A DNA stretch of 64,000 nucleotides from Peribolospora baueri (Eukaryota; Basidiomycota; Peribolosporomycetes; Peribolosporales; Peribolosporaceae): positions 80,851 to 144,850 of the forward strand of contig JAMDHS010000058.1 in NCBI GenBank assembly GCA_029717555.1. The letters are read 5' to 3'. The translations under genes and the position numbers were made by a program. The first letter of the stretch is position 1; each line of letters opens with the position of its first letter. Below are positions 35,590 through 55,536 of this stretch, piece after piece. Under the pieces are notes generated by a model. The model had not been told where the DNA came from, made no database searches, and saw nothing but the letters and a program-made list of their open reading frames with translations.

Positions 35590-35742
35590 GCTTACGCTCA
35601 CTAACGTCGAGACTTCGTCTTGTCTTTGCCCAACTTCACTCCCGCCCAGGTGGTCCCTTGCCCCATACCTCGCTCACGCTCACTCATGTCGAGGACGTAT
35701 TCTTGTCTTTGCCATCTTCACCCAGAGGTGGGACATTGTCTT
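35590..35742. repeat. Two imperfect tandem units of about 75 bp
   Basis: Unit one starts near 35590 and unit two near 35670. They share GCT(T/C)ACGCTCACT, GTCGAG and CTTGTCTTTGCC in the same order, and both end in an AGGTGG-type segment. A partial third copy (TTGTCTCATTCAC) may follow to about 35770. Confidence 0.65.
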
Positions 35743-35916
35743 GTCTCATTCACACCCAGCATAGGTCATTGTCATGGCCAAGGAGCGTCCAGTCCGAGGG
35801 AGAAAAGTGTGGAGAGGGAACCGTTCCCCGCCCTTTCACCCTCCATCTTCAATGACGGCAAGCAACAATGGCCAGACCTGTGTTTCCCCCAGCAGGTCGC
35901 AACGGGTACCATGTGG

Positions 35917-36195
35917 TGCCCTGTGCTCTGGAGGTCCCATTGGAGCTCAACCCTCTTCCAGGGAATGGGCGCCTTCGGGTCCCGTCTGGAATGAGTACAC
36001 TAGGAACGAAGATCATCGCTCCTTCCAAACCCCTCCGCCCAAGTAGAATTGATTAGACTATTCCCCTTTCCCCGTACCCAGTGCCCCACTGACGGCTTGC
36101 AGAGGGTGTCATTGGGCGTCGTTCACCCCGACGTCCCCTTGGAACTCAGCCCTACGCGGGGAATGGGCGCCTTTGGGTACCGCTCGGCTTAAGGG
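35917..36195. repeat. Dispersed direct repeat, two diverged copies
   Basis: Copy one (about 35935-35985) and copy two (about 36133-36183) share TTGGA(G/A)CTCA(A/G)CCCT, GGGAATGGGCGCCTT and GGGT(C/A)CCG with the same spacing, about 200 bp apart. Confidence 0.65.
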
Positions 36196-36879
36196 GCGCT
36201 CCAGTCATCCTCTCTACCTTTGCGTTTCTGTGCCACATGCCTCCCTGCAGTGTAAATCCCGTCAAAGAGGATTTGTAAAGGACCACCGCTCCTTCGGTTG
36301 GCCTTTTATATCGTCTCAAACATCTCGCCTCTTCGGGCAAATCCCTCGCGCTCTGGCTCTCTTCCTTCTCTCGCCTCTTCGTCTCGGGTACTTATCTTCT
36401 TCTTCTGGTCGCCTCACTCACCGCCAGCGCAGCTCCCGCTTCCTCCTCTGACACCGGCTAGCGCTATCGCGCCCATCCGAGCGCAGTACCCGCCCACCCA
36501 CATCTTCACCACCTCGTCCTTTCCTTCCAAAGAGGAAATTAGATGTCCGGGACGAGTGCTCTTAAAGCTTGCCTGGATGGTAGCAGTCCTGCAGAAGAGG
36601 GAACGGCACACCAGGATGTGACCAGCTTCTCCTGTTCGCGACACTAAGTCGATCATAGTTGCGCTGTGGCTATCACGATGCATGCCTCGTCCAAAGGGGT
36701 TGACGATACCGCTTCAGGCGACCTGAACTGACTGTCTGTTTGCCGATGAGTGTAAGGAGACGATCATCCCATTGCAATCGCGCACGTACAGTCTAGAACG
36801 GGGGGGACTACGAGAGCGGGCGGGCAGTAGATTCATCCATTGGCAGAGAGGAAATGCGGAAGGAAGGGCCGCACTAATT

Positions 36880-37422
36880 TCATTCCTCCTGGGTCTGCTT
36901 CTTACCCTGATTAAAGGTTCAGAGGCGAGAGGCCAAGGAGGGCGACGAGAAAGGCAAGAAGGAAGCGGTCAGTAACAAATGTGGATGGGCACACGCCAGG
37001 TCCAAGTCGTCGTTGTCGACACAAAGAATAGAAGGGTTCCACTCACGACGGCCATGTTGTAGATACCGCCGACACTGCCGAGCATGCCGAGGGTGAAGAT
37101 GCCCATGTAGATGCCCATGTAGAGGCGGGAGCGGGGACCGCGCTGGTAGGTCAGTCGCGGGTCGGTCTGCAAGGACAAAGCAGAGAAGGGATTAGGAACA
37201 ACAAGAAGGAAGTTAAAGGGAAGAAGCTAGTTGTGACAGTGGAAAAGCCAGCGTCTCTAGCCCACTACCGTCGTTCAATCCCTCGACCGGCCGCGCAAAG
37301 CCACACCAGCGCACATGCTCGTTCCTTCCCCCTTTCTTCCCTGTCCTTGTCAACCGTTCGCTCACCTGGTAAAGCTTCTGCTTGAGAGGCACGTGGTTTT
37401 CGCGGTAGACGAGGGCGTCCAT
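36880..37422 (-). CDS. COX7: Cytochrome c oxidase subunit 7 (VIIa-type) candidate
   Basis: A small three-exon gene of about 67 codons. Exon 1 (start 37422) encodes MDALVYRENHVPLKQKLYQ. Exon 2 gives TDPRLTYQRGPRSRLYMGI followed by a single hydrophobic helix, GIFTLGMLGSVGGIYNMAV. The last exon, after an acceptor in TTAATCAG, adds only GKKQTQEE and ends at 36880. The layout (short matrix N-terminus, RGPRSRLY just before one membrane helix, basic tail) fits fungal Cox7/COX7A, a structural subunit of complex IV in the inner mitochondrial membrane. Sequence is diverged enough that another small inner-membrane subunit is possible. Phase-0 splices at all junctions support the model. It is divergent from GPI13 with 458 bp between starts. 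Confidence 0.72.
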
Positions 37423-37880
37423 GGTGAACGGTTCGCTTTCGTGAGTCTGGTTTAGAAAGGAGTGCTGCTCTGGAGAAGACGACGACTGAGGCAAGCGGCG
37501 GAGGCCGGCTGCAACCGAAGTGGTGTTCCCACGATCACGTGATATATCTGCACGTGCCCTCGGAACGACGCATGGACGCAAGCGGAAGGAAGGCGGTCGG
37601 GCCTTCCGGCTAAACACCACCATCGCAATTTCCGCGCTTCCTTGGGAGATCGGAAATATAGAGAGAAGAAGGAGAGGATGGCTTGTGGATTTGGTGTCGA
37701 CCGTAGAATTTCATTGGCACTCGTACTCCATTGTCAAGGTTAGTCTACGCTGCAGCGCATTCTGGCAGAGCTGCTGGCCGCCGTACTGACAAGCTAGCTT
37801 TCTTCACCGTCATGATCTCGACCAGGACGCTGATCGCCTGAACGGAAAGATAGGACAGACGGCCCGATAGGCTTCGAACC
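37423..37880. promoter_or_regulatory. Divergent promoter region, COX7/GPI13
   Basis: These 458 bases between two outward-facing start codons carry no supported gene. Promoter role is inferred from position only. Confidence 0.45.
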
Positions 37881-40800
37881 ATGTCGGACCGACAACAACA
37901 ACCCCAACGTTTGGCTGCGTCGTCGTCAGCACGGTCGTCGACGCTTCGCCCCTTCCTTGCCCTCCTCGCATTGCTTCTCTACCTCGCCTCGCTCCACCTC
38001 TCTGGCCTCTACCTCTTCACCCGTGGCTTCCTCCTTTCCCGCCTCACTCTCAACGACGTTGCTCTCTGTCCCTCCTCTTTGCCTCCCCATAACCTCTCCA
38101 ACCTCGACCTTGGCCCGCACAATTGCAACCCCGGCCTGCCGCCCTCTCACTCTCGCGCCGTCGTCATCATCATCGACGCCCTTCGCTATGACTTCCTCCA
38201 CCCCTTCTCCCATTCCAATCCTGCCCTTGCTCACCCTTATCATAATGCGCTCACCATCCCGACCCAACTCACAGCCCAACAGCCAGCCAACTCGATGCTC
38301 TTCCACTTCGTCGCAGACCCGCCTACCACCACCCTCCAGCGCATCAAGGGTTTGACCACCGGCAGCTTACCCACATTCGTTGACGCTGGTAGCAATTTCG
38401 GAGGAGCAGCCATTGAGGAGGACAATTGGCTTGCACAGCTGCGAAGATCAGCCCAAAGCTCGACGGTAGGAAATGAGGGCTCGCAAGACGAGCGAAAGGT
38501 TGCGTTCATGGGCGACGACACCTGGATCACCGTCTTTCCACCAGAGTCGGGCGTCTTCGGCCGGAATATGACATTTCCCTTCGACAGCTTCAATGTTGAA
38601 GACCTTCACACCGTCGACGAGGGTGTAATACGGCATCTTCTCCCTCTTCTCGACCCCAGTCGACCCGAGAGCAACCAGTGGAACCTCATCGTCGCCCATA
38701 CCCTCGGCGTCGACCATGTTGGCCACCGTTTAGGGCCTGAGCATGCGCAGATGAGAAGCAAGCTCGAGCAGATGAACGAGATGCTTGAACGAGTGGTAGA
38801 CATGATCGACGAGGACACGCTGTTGGTCCTCATGGGCGATCATGGCATGGATGGCCGAGGGGATCACGGTGGGGAGAGCGAGCTCGAGGTCGGCGCTGGG
38901 CTGTGGGTCTACAGCAAGCGCGGCTTCGGCTCGGTGGATGAAAACGCAGAGGCGGCCGACTCGGACGAGCGGAAGCAGCAGCACGTTCACCAGCGTCGGC
39001 GTCAGCTGCTCGAAGAGCTCTGGTCTCCCTCGTCGCCTCTGGCCTCGTCCGTATCACTTGACGGTACCATAGATCTCCCGCCGTCACTCGACGAGCCCTT
39101 TTCTCCGCTTTCTCCGTGGATCTCGCCACCACTTGTCCGCTCCATCCCGCAGATCGACTTCGTGCCGACTATCTCCCTCCTTCTTGGTTTACCCGTACCT
39201 TTCAACAACCTCGGCACCATCATCCCGGAACTGTTCCTCTCCTTCAAAGACTCGACCTCGGCATCCGCTCCGAAGAAGAGTTGGTCTTCGCTGCAATCGA
39301 CGAAGTCGTCCGACCGCGAGAGTGAAACAGCAGCCGTGCAGAGACTCCTCGCGGCCGTCAGGCTCAACGCGCAGCAAATCAAGCGGTACCTCGATGACTA
39401 CCACTCCAGCCCTAGCGGTGCCGATCTCGACCCTTTCTGGACCCGCCTAGAGTCGCTATGGAATGTGGCCATGTCGCACGACGCGGACCTGCAGAAAAAC
39501 CATGACCACGTCAAGCCCGATGAGATCAAGTCGACCGTTTTGGCCTACTACGCCTTCACACGCCGGGCGTTCAGCGGCTCTCGGTCCGTCTGGGCTCAGT
39601 TCAACCCGAGTCTCATGATCGCTGGCATCTTGGTCTTGCTCGGAGGCGTCCTCCTTGGTTGGGCAGTCTGGGGCACAGTAGGACGGGGTTCTGAGCGGTC
39701 TGTCGTTTCGACGGTGCCGCAAGACCAGACTGATCCTGCGGCTCTGGAGCCTCTTGTTTGGAGCATCCTCGGCCACGCTGGTCTTGGCGCGATCGCCGCT
39801 CTTGGCATCGTCGTCAGCGTCGTTCTGGGTGTAGGAAGTTCTGACAAGCAGTTGCCGGTGTCCTCCCTCCAGGCCGTCCTTTTCGGTGTCGCCTTTAGTG
39901 CTGAATTGGCTTCCTTGGTCTCCGTCTTCCGTCTCCGGCCGGCACTCGCTAAGCACCATGGCCGAGGAAGGTGGTCGTTCGACTCTGTCCAGGGCCCGCT
40001 GCTCGTCGTCATCCATGTTACCCTGTTTGCTTCGAACAGCTTCACCGTCTGGGAGGATCGCGCGGTACTCTACCTCCTCCAGAGTGCTCTCATCGTCATG
40101 CTTCTCCGAGGATTCGCTGCTGCACACACTCGCCTGCGCTCTCGAATCGTCTCTCTCGCCCTCTTGGCCGTCGTGTGTGTGCGCATAGCTGCCGAGAGCA
40201 GGCTCTGTAGAGAGGAGCAGCAGCCCTACTGCCACACTACATTCTACTCCTCAGCCTCTTCTTCGCTTTCCTCCCCGTGGGCCGTTTTCCTCGCGCTCCC
40301 CGTCGCGTGGTACCTCCCCCGCGTCGTTCGTTACTTCCTCGCCACATCCAAGGCCGATTCGGGCCTCGCCGCCGTCTTCCTTTCCGGCCTCCGCTTCGCT
40401 CTCCTAGCCGGCGCGGGACACTGGCTCCTGGACTGGGCAGAGAGCAGTCCCGAGATCACGGACAACTTGCGGGCGGTTTTGACTATGCTGAAGCTCGGAA
40501 CGGGGCGCGCCGCCCTCGTCGCCATCGTCATCGTCGGTGGCGTTTTCTGGTACTCCTCGCCGCTTTGCATCGACGTCCAGCGCGAGGAGGTCCAAGACGG
40601 CACAGCTTTGGCGATACATCCCACGCAGAAGAAAGTACGCGTCGTAGTCCTCGGCTTCGCCAACGTCTTTGGGTCGTCCTATCTCCTCTTCCTCTGCACC
40701 GTCTTCGCCCTTATCCTTCTCCTCACGCAGCCCGCCGGGCAGCTTTCCCTCTCCGCGTGTCTGACCGCCCTCATCACCCTCCTGGAAGTCTTCGATGCAA

Positions 40801-41372
40801 GGCGTGACGCACGTTTGCTCATAGAGTCTTTCGAGCGTACGGGCACCCCGGATGCCAGCCCCGGCTCTGTGATGCCTTCGTTCTTCGAGAGCGCCGTTGT
40901 GGCGCTCGTGGGCTTCCTTGCCTTCTTCGGCACGGGACACCAGGCCACCCTGCCGAGCATCCAATGGCGCGTCGCTTTCGTGGGCTTCAAGAAGGTCGTC
41001 TACCCCTTCTCCCCTCTGCTCGTCATACTCAACTCCTTCGGTCCCTTCCTTCTCTCCGCGCTCGCTGCCCCTCTTCTCGCGGTGTGGAACGTGAGCCCCG
41101 CCACGAGAGGAGAGCCGCCCATGACGCTCGTCTCCCACGTAGCCAAGGCGTCCCTCGCCTTCCAGCTCTATCACGCCCTCATCACACTCTCCACCGTCCT
41201 CTTCGCAGCCCACTTCCGAAGACACCTTATGGTGTGGAAGATTTTCGCGCCGCGCTTCATGCTCGGCGGTGTATCGCTGCTCACGGCAGACGTGGGGCTT
41301 TTACTCGCCGTTGGTGCACTGGCCGTCGTTGCTGGAAAGGTAGCCAGAACCTTTGGAACGCGGTTCCTCTAA
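37881..41372 (+). CDS. GPI13: GPI ethanolamine phosphate transferase 3 (PIG-O)
   Basis: Gpi13 transfers phosphoethanolamine from phosphatidylethanolamine to the third mannose of the GPI precursor in the ER membrane; this is the phosphate later linked to protein. One exon of 1163 residues starting at 37881. After a short cytosolic tail there is an N-terminal membrane helix (ALLALLLYLASLHLSGLYLF). A lumenal alkaline-phosphatase-fold domain follows, with VVIIIDALRYDFLHP (metal site and nucleophile region), FMGDDTWITVFP, IVAHTLGVDHVGHRLGPEH and LLVLMGDHGMDGRGDHGG. From about residue 570 on there are many hydrophobic segments, the multi-pass C-terminal half of the family. Length is in the usual range (about 1000-1150). 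Absence of introns is unusual among its neighbours. Confidence 0.95.
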   Translation: MSDRQQQPQRLAASSSARSSTLRPFLALLALLLYLASLHLSGLYLFTRGFLLSRLTLNDVALCPSSLPPHNLSNLDLGPHNCNPGLPPSHSRAVVIIIDALRYDFLHPFSHSNPALAHPYHNALTIPTQLTAQQPANSMLFHFVADPPTTTLQRIKGLTTGSLPTFVDAGSNFGGAAIEEDNWLAQLRRSAQSSTVGNEGSQDERKVAFMGDDTWITVFPPESGVFGRNMTFPFDSFNVEDLHTVDEGVIRHLLPLLDPSRPESNQWNLIVAHTLGVDHVGHRLGPEHAQMRSKLEQMNEMLERVVDMIDEDTLLVLMGDHGMDGRGDHGGESELEVGAGLWVYSKRGFGSVDENAEAADSDERKQQHVHQRRRQLLEELWSPSSPLASSVSLDGTIDLPPSLDEPFSPLSPWISPPLVRSIPQIDFVPTISLLLGLPVPFNNLGTIIPELFLSFKDSTSASAPKKSWSSLQSTKSSDRESETAAVQRLLAAVRLNAQQIKRYLDDYHSSPSGADLDPFWTRLESLWNVAMSHDADLQKNHDHVKPDEIKSTVLAYYAFTRRAFSGSRSVWAQFNPSLMIAGILVLLGGVLLGWAVWGTVGRGSERSVVSTVPQDQTDPAALEPLVWSILGHAGLGAIAALGIVVSVVLGVGSSDKQLPVSSLQAVLFGVAFSAELASLVSVFRLRPALAKHHGRGRWSFDSVQGPLLVVIHVTLFASNSFTVWEDRAVLYLLQSALIVMLLRGFAAAHTRLRSRIVSLALLAVVCVRIAAESRLCREEQQPYCHTTFYSSASSSLSSPWAVFLALPVAWYLPRVVRYFLATSKADSGLAAVFLSGLRFALLAGAGHWLLDWAESSPEITDNLRAVLTMLKLGTGRAALVAIVIVGGVFWYSSPLCIDVQREEVQDGTALAIHPTQKKVRVVVLGFANVFGSSYLLFLCTVFALILLLTQPAGQLSLSACLTALITLLEVFDARRDARLLIESFERTGTPDASPGSVMPSFFESAVVALVGFLAFFGTGHQATLPSIQWRVAFVGFKKVVYPFSPLLVILNSFGPFLLSALAAPLLAVWNVSPATRGEPPMTLVSHVAKASLAFQLYHALITLSTVLFAAHFRRHLMVWKIFAPRFMLGGVSLLTADVGLLLAVGALAVVAGKVARTFGTRFL

Positions 41373-41529
41373 TATCGCTTCAGCGCCGCGCCCAATTCAG
41401 TGCTTCCCCTTAAATCATTCACCTGCACTTCATACACGCTCGTTTGCATTCATTTCTTCATACTTTCTACCTCGCATCGCAACCGACGAAGTAATTGCAG
41501 ACAGAATAGACGTCGTGATCCCGGACTCC

Positions 41530-51814
<10,285 letters not shown>

Positions 51815-52712
51815 TTCGGACGCACGACGGGGGCCGGGCAAAGTGGGTGGGAGGGGAGCGGAGGTGTTGGAGTTTGGCCGGTATCAGACTTATTTCATTT
51901 CATTTGCGCGACGCGACCGCGCACGTGCCACTCAACGGCAACGGCTCAGAAAGACGTAATCGTATCGGATACGACAAGGCAAGCTAAGGCAAGGCAAGGC
52001 ACGCCCATGAAAGAAATTCTCGAATGGCCTCGCACCGCGGCGCCGCCCCGCTCCCATGCGCTCGTCTTCATGCCCGACAAAGGGAACAAGCCAAGACCGG
52101 AGCGAACCACGCACACATGAAGAAAAAGCGATGGAGAGAGCCCTTTCACGCTCGCACGCACGAATCGTATCCATACAACGGGGAGGGTAGACACAACGGA
52201 ACGGGACGGGACCGGCGGGGTGGACCGAAGACGAGCGGAGTGGAGTGGGTACGTGGGAGGAGGGGAGAGGGAGGCATAGGAGGCGGTGGTGGATGCGGCC
52301 CATGACGTGCAAGGCGAGCTAGCAGACGCAGACGCGACGCGACGCGGCGCACTGAGAGGCGAGAGGGCTAGGGGGTATCGGGCCACGCAGAGCGATCGAG
52401 CAAGCGTGTCACGAGCGCTCGGCCGCGGCGTCGGTCAGCGAATGGATGGGGGAGGGGGAGGAGGAAAGAGGAGCGGCATGGATGATTACATACGAGACTG
52501 CGACGACGAAAGGGGACGGAGCTCGCAGAAAGAGCGCGCGCGAGAGAGAGAAGAGAGAGAGAAGCCGGAAAGAGACACCTGAGATCAAAGTACACTGGGC
52601 GACAGGACGCGGTCGAGTCGAAAAAGAGGCAAGAAGAGAGCGAAGAAGGATGGACGGAAAGAAGAAAAGACGGGAGCGACGAACGAAAAAGGGGTCGCGC
52701 CGCAGCTCGTTT
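51815..52712. other. Intergenic, 0.9 kb
   Basis: Upstream region of the ATR gene and 3' flank of histone H1. An AAGGC-type short repeat lies at about 51975-52000. Nothing else is recognisable. Confidence 0.45.
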
Positions 52713-54231
52713 ACTTCTTGGCGGCCGCCTTCTTGGTCGTCGTCTTCTTCGGCGCGGCCTTGGTGCCTGCCTTCTTTGCCGCTGGCTTCTTAGCAGAAGC
52801 AGTGGTGGAGGAAGTCTTCTTCATCGCCGGCTTCTTGACTGTAAATAAGCGAGCGATTGATTGGAACGCGTCGTCAGCGTCGGCGTCAGGTCAGCGTCGG
52901 ATGCAGCTCGACGGATGGGGAAGGAGGCACGCACTGGGCTTCTTAGCGGTGGCCGCACTGGCCTTCTTGCCACCCTCGACCGGCTTCTTCTTGGCCGCCA
53001 CCGTCTTCGCGACGGGCTTGGCGACAGCGGGCTTTGGGGGAGCGGCGGCCTTCTTCGCTTCGGCCTTGCCCTTGGCGGAGAGCTTGACCTTGCCGGAGAG
53101 GCCTGCAGAAAGGAGGGGACGGTGAGCGGGGCGGGGCGGGGCGCATGTATGGGCGAGGCAAAGAGGGGGAAACACACCCTTGGGGAGCGTGAAGGCGCCT
53201 GTCTTCTCGCCACGGACGATAGCGGCGGCGATGTTGTGGCTCACGGTCTTGTTCTCGGCGTCGAGCTTGTACTTGGCGGCGATGTACCTAGGAGCGCGTG
53301 GAGAAGATGGAATGGCGTCAGTTATACAGGCCGCGGAGTCACGATGGAAGACGCGACGACGCGTCCGTACCGCGCCGTCCATCCGTCCGCCCGTCTGTCC
53401 TGCGTGCCAGCGCATGCCTAAGATGGCGGACAAGCGAGGGCGCGGGAGAAGCGGCAGGAGGAGGCCGGAGTGTCCGAGGTGCTCACTTCTTAATGGCCGG
53501 TCGGCTGATGCCCTTGGCGGGGCCCTCGGTGTCCTGGAGGATGGCCTCCTGTGGGCGACGGAAGCAACGTGGAGGAGACGGGCGACGGCGGCACGACGCG
53601 TGTGGGCCAGGGAGCGAGGGAGGCACGGGGATGATGCGTAGAGCGGTCGCAGATGGGCGTCGGGGACGGGACGACGTCGTTGACGTCCGTTGTGGGGTCA
53701 CACGGTCGGCGAGACAGGGCATTGCGGGCGCAGGCGGCGACGCGCGGCCGATGCGGGAGGGGGGATAGGGAGGCAAGCGAGCGACGATGGTGAGCAAGCG
53801 GTGAACCAAAAATTTTCGGGAAAAACGAAGAACGGGGAGGTGGATGCGTGGTATGAGAAGGGAGAGGTGCAAAAAAGAAGCGAATCAAGAGAGAAAAAGG
53901 GGTGGAAAAGGTGGACGTTGGTGGACGGGTGGACGGGGGCGTCGAGGGATCTGACTCAACGGCGGTCGACGCAGCGCGTCGCCTCGTTTTTCGCCGACGA
54001 GCGCGGGCGTCGAGCGGAAAAAAAATGCGCGGGCCCCGTCTGGGACTGCATGGGCAGGCAGGCGAGGCAGAAGGAAGGTAGAAAAGAGAAAGAAGAGGAG
54101 GGACAAAGGAGACGGGTGGCCGGGCGTCAACACGGGGGGCGAGGGAGGGGGAGTGAACGCACCTTGATCATGTCCTGGAAGGGCGGGTGGGCGGGGGCCT
54201 TCTTGGCGGCGGTCTTGCGAGGGGCGGACAT
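52713..54231 (-). CDS. Linker histone H1
   Basis: Linker histone that binds nucleosome dyad and linker DNA. Five exons. The start at 54231 gives MSAPRKTAAKKAPAHPPFQD, entering the winged-helix globular domain. The domain continues with EAILQDTEGPAKGISRPAIK, YIAAKYKLDAENKTVSHNIA and IVRGEKTGAFTLPKG, then GLSGKVKLSAKGKAEAKKAA. The C-terminal tail is Ala/Lys/Pro-rich (AAPPKPAVAKPVAKTVAAKK, then IKKPAMKK and KAAPKKTTTKKAAAKK), ending with TAA at 52713-52715. Split codons at the junctions (AA|G, G|GC, A|TC) keep the frame. Introns in a linker histone gene are normal for basidiomycetes. Confidence 0.95.
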
Positions 54232-54555
54232 GGCGAGGTGGAGTGAGAGAAGAGATGGGAGCGAGCGAGGTGCTGAGGGAGATGGCGAGGGTTGACGTCG
54301 AGGAGGGAAGTGGGTGGTGTGAGGAGGGGAAGAGGGAAAGGCGGGAACGGGCGGTGGGTGCGCGCTCATATCGAATCCAGCTCAGGCCAGCCAGCCGCGG
54401 TCGAGTCGGTCGTTTCCAGCCCCAACCTGCTGCGGCCGATCGTGTCTGGAGAGGGCGTCTGGCGTCGGGCGCCTGCCTGGCTCGCTGTGGCTGACACTGG
54501 GCGGGCGGGCGAGGGGAGACAGTTTTTTGCGGCCGTGCGAGCGGGCCTGATCTGG

Positions 54556-54620
54556 GTCTACTCGACTCGGCTCGACTCGATTCGACTCGACTCGAAGCGA
54601 CTCGGTCGACTCGGCGCAAC
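54556..54620. repeat. Degenerate CGACTCG-type repeat
   Basis: Variants of ACTCG/CGACTCG/GCTCGACT recur without a break over about 60 bp, including several TCGA palindromes. Confidence 0.75.
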
Positions 54621-54894
54621 CTCGATTCGCCCCTCTCAACTCGACGAGATCGAGCCAGCCAGCCAGTCGACGTCCGTCATCGTCCTTCGTCGTGCACATG
54701 GAAATAGAATAGAACTAGAAATGAAAATGGAAACGCCTTTCTTCTTCATACCATCGCCAGCAACACTCCACGGCCATCTGGCGTTGACGCACGCGAGGCA
54801 GGCAGCTTACCACCGCCGATGACGACGACGGAACGGGCGCGCGGGTGGTCTGTGCGAGGATCAGTGTTTGATGGATGGATTGATGATCGGGCGG

Positions 54895-54929
54895 GCGCTT
54901 TGGCTTTGGCTTTGGCTTTGGCTTTGTCT
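54895..54929. repeat. Hexanucleotide TGGCTT tandem repeat
   Basis: About five consecutive copies of the TTTGGC unit are seen on the plus strand, followed by a diverged copy. Confidence 0.85.
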
Positions 54930-55475
54930 GATCCTCGCCGACGCGACCGATCGAGGCACGACGCGTCATTTGGCGCTGACGATTACCGGTGACGCGTCAC
55001 CGCCAATTCCATGTCCCCGTTGGAGATCGGCCAGGCGTCCACACACACACACACAGGGGGATTCTAGTCCGGTCATCTCCGCTTGTGTCCGCCTCCCAAC
55101 CTAGAGGGACGCTGAGACGCGCGTCTTATTAGCCACTGCCTTTCCCACTCGACGAACGATCGCCGCCTCGCCTGGTGCTCTTGTTTTGATAGAGACCGTC
55201 TACGAAGTGAACATAAGAGAGAACAAGAAGATCTTCCTTACGTAAGTGTCTGGGACAGTACGTGAGCACTCAACACCCCGGTCACGACCGCCTTCTCGTC
55301 CATGGTCGGTGACACACACACACACACAGGATAGAGAGATGTGCCTGCTAGACAGCCCAGACCAGACTCAGCGTGGTAACATACGTGAAACTCATTCCAG
55401 TCCATCCATCCATACTCGCCGTCCCTACGGCCCACGGCACGCACGGTATGCTACGCTAGGCTAGGCCATGCCAAC

Positions 55476-55530
55476 TACGTATGCTATGTTACCCTATGCT
55501 ATGCTGCGATATGCTATGCTATGCTATTCA
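55476..55530. repeat. ATGCT-type tandem repeat
   Basis: Repeated TATGCT/ATGCT/CTATG units just downstream of the GST-like gene stop (minus strand). Short CA repeats also lie at 55041-55053 and 55314-55329. Confidence 0.8.
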
Positions 55531-55536
55531 AACCCA

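Larger units (their letters stand above)
35213..36879. other. Convergent intergenic region with degenerate repeats
   Basis: This 1.67-kb stretch lies between the 3' ends of FRS1 and COX7. It holds two families of imperfect direct repeats, listed separately. No complete gene is supported; short open frames around the repeats end quickly. It may contain decayed mobile or duplicated sequence. Confidence 0.45.
54232..55536. other. Intergenic, 1.3 kb, several simple repeats
   Basis: Upstream region of histone H1 and 3' flank of the GST-like gene. No coding sequence is supported. It is unusually rich in short tandem repeats, which are listed separately. Confidence 0.5.

Noticed and set aside
36298-36621. 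Plus-strand open frame of 107 codons near the repeats
   Set aside because: Low-complexity Ser/Pro start and no recognisable domain; could not be supported as a gene.
55476-55530. ATGCT repeat as a possible CRISPR-like or attachment array
   Set aside because: Units are 5-6 nt without spacers; this is a simple tandem repeat in a eukaryotic genome.
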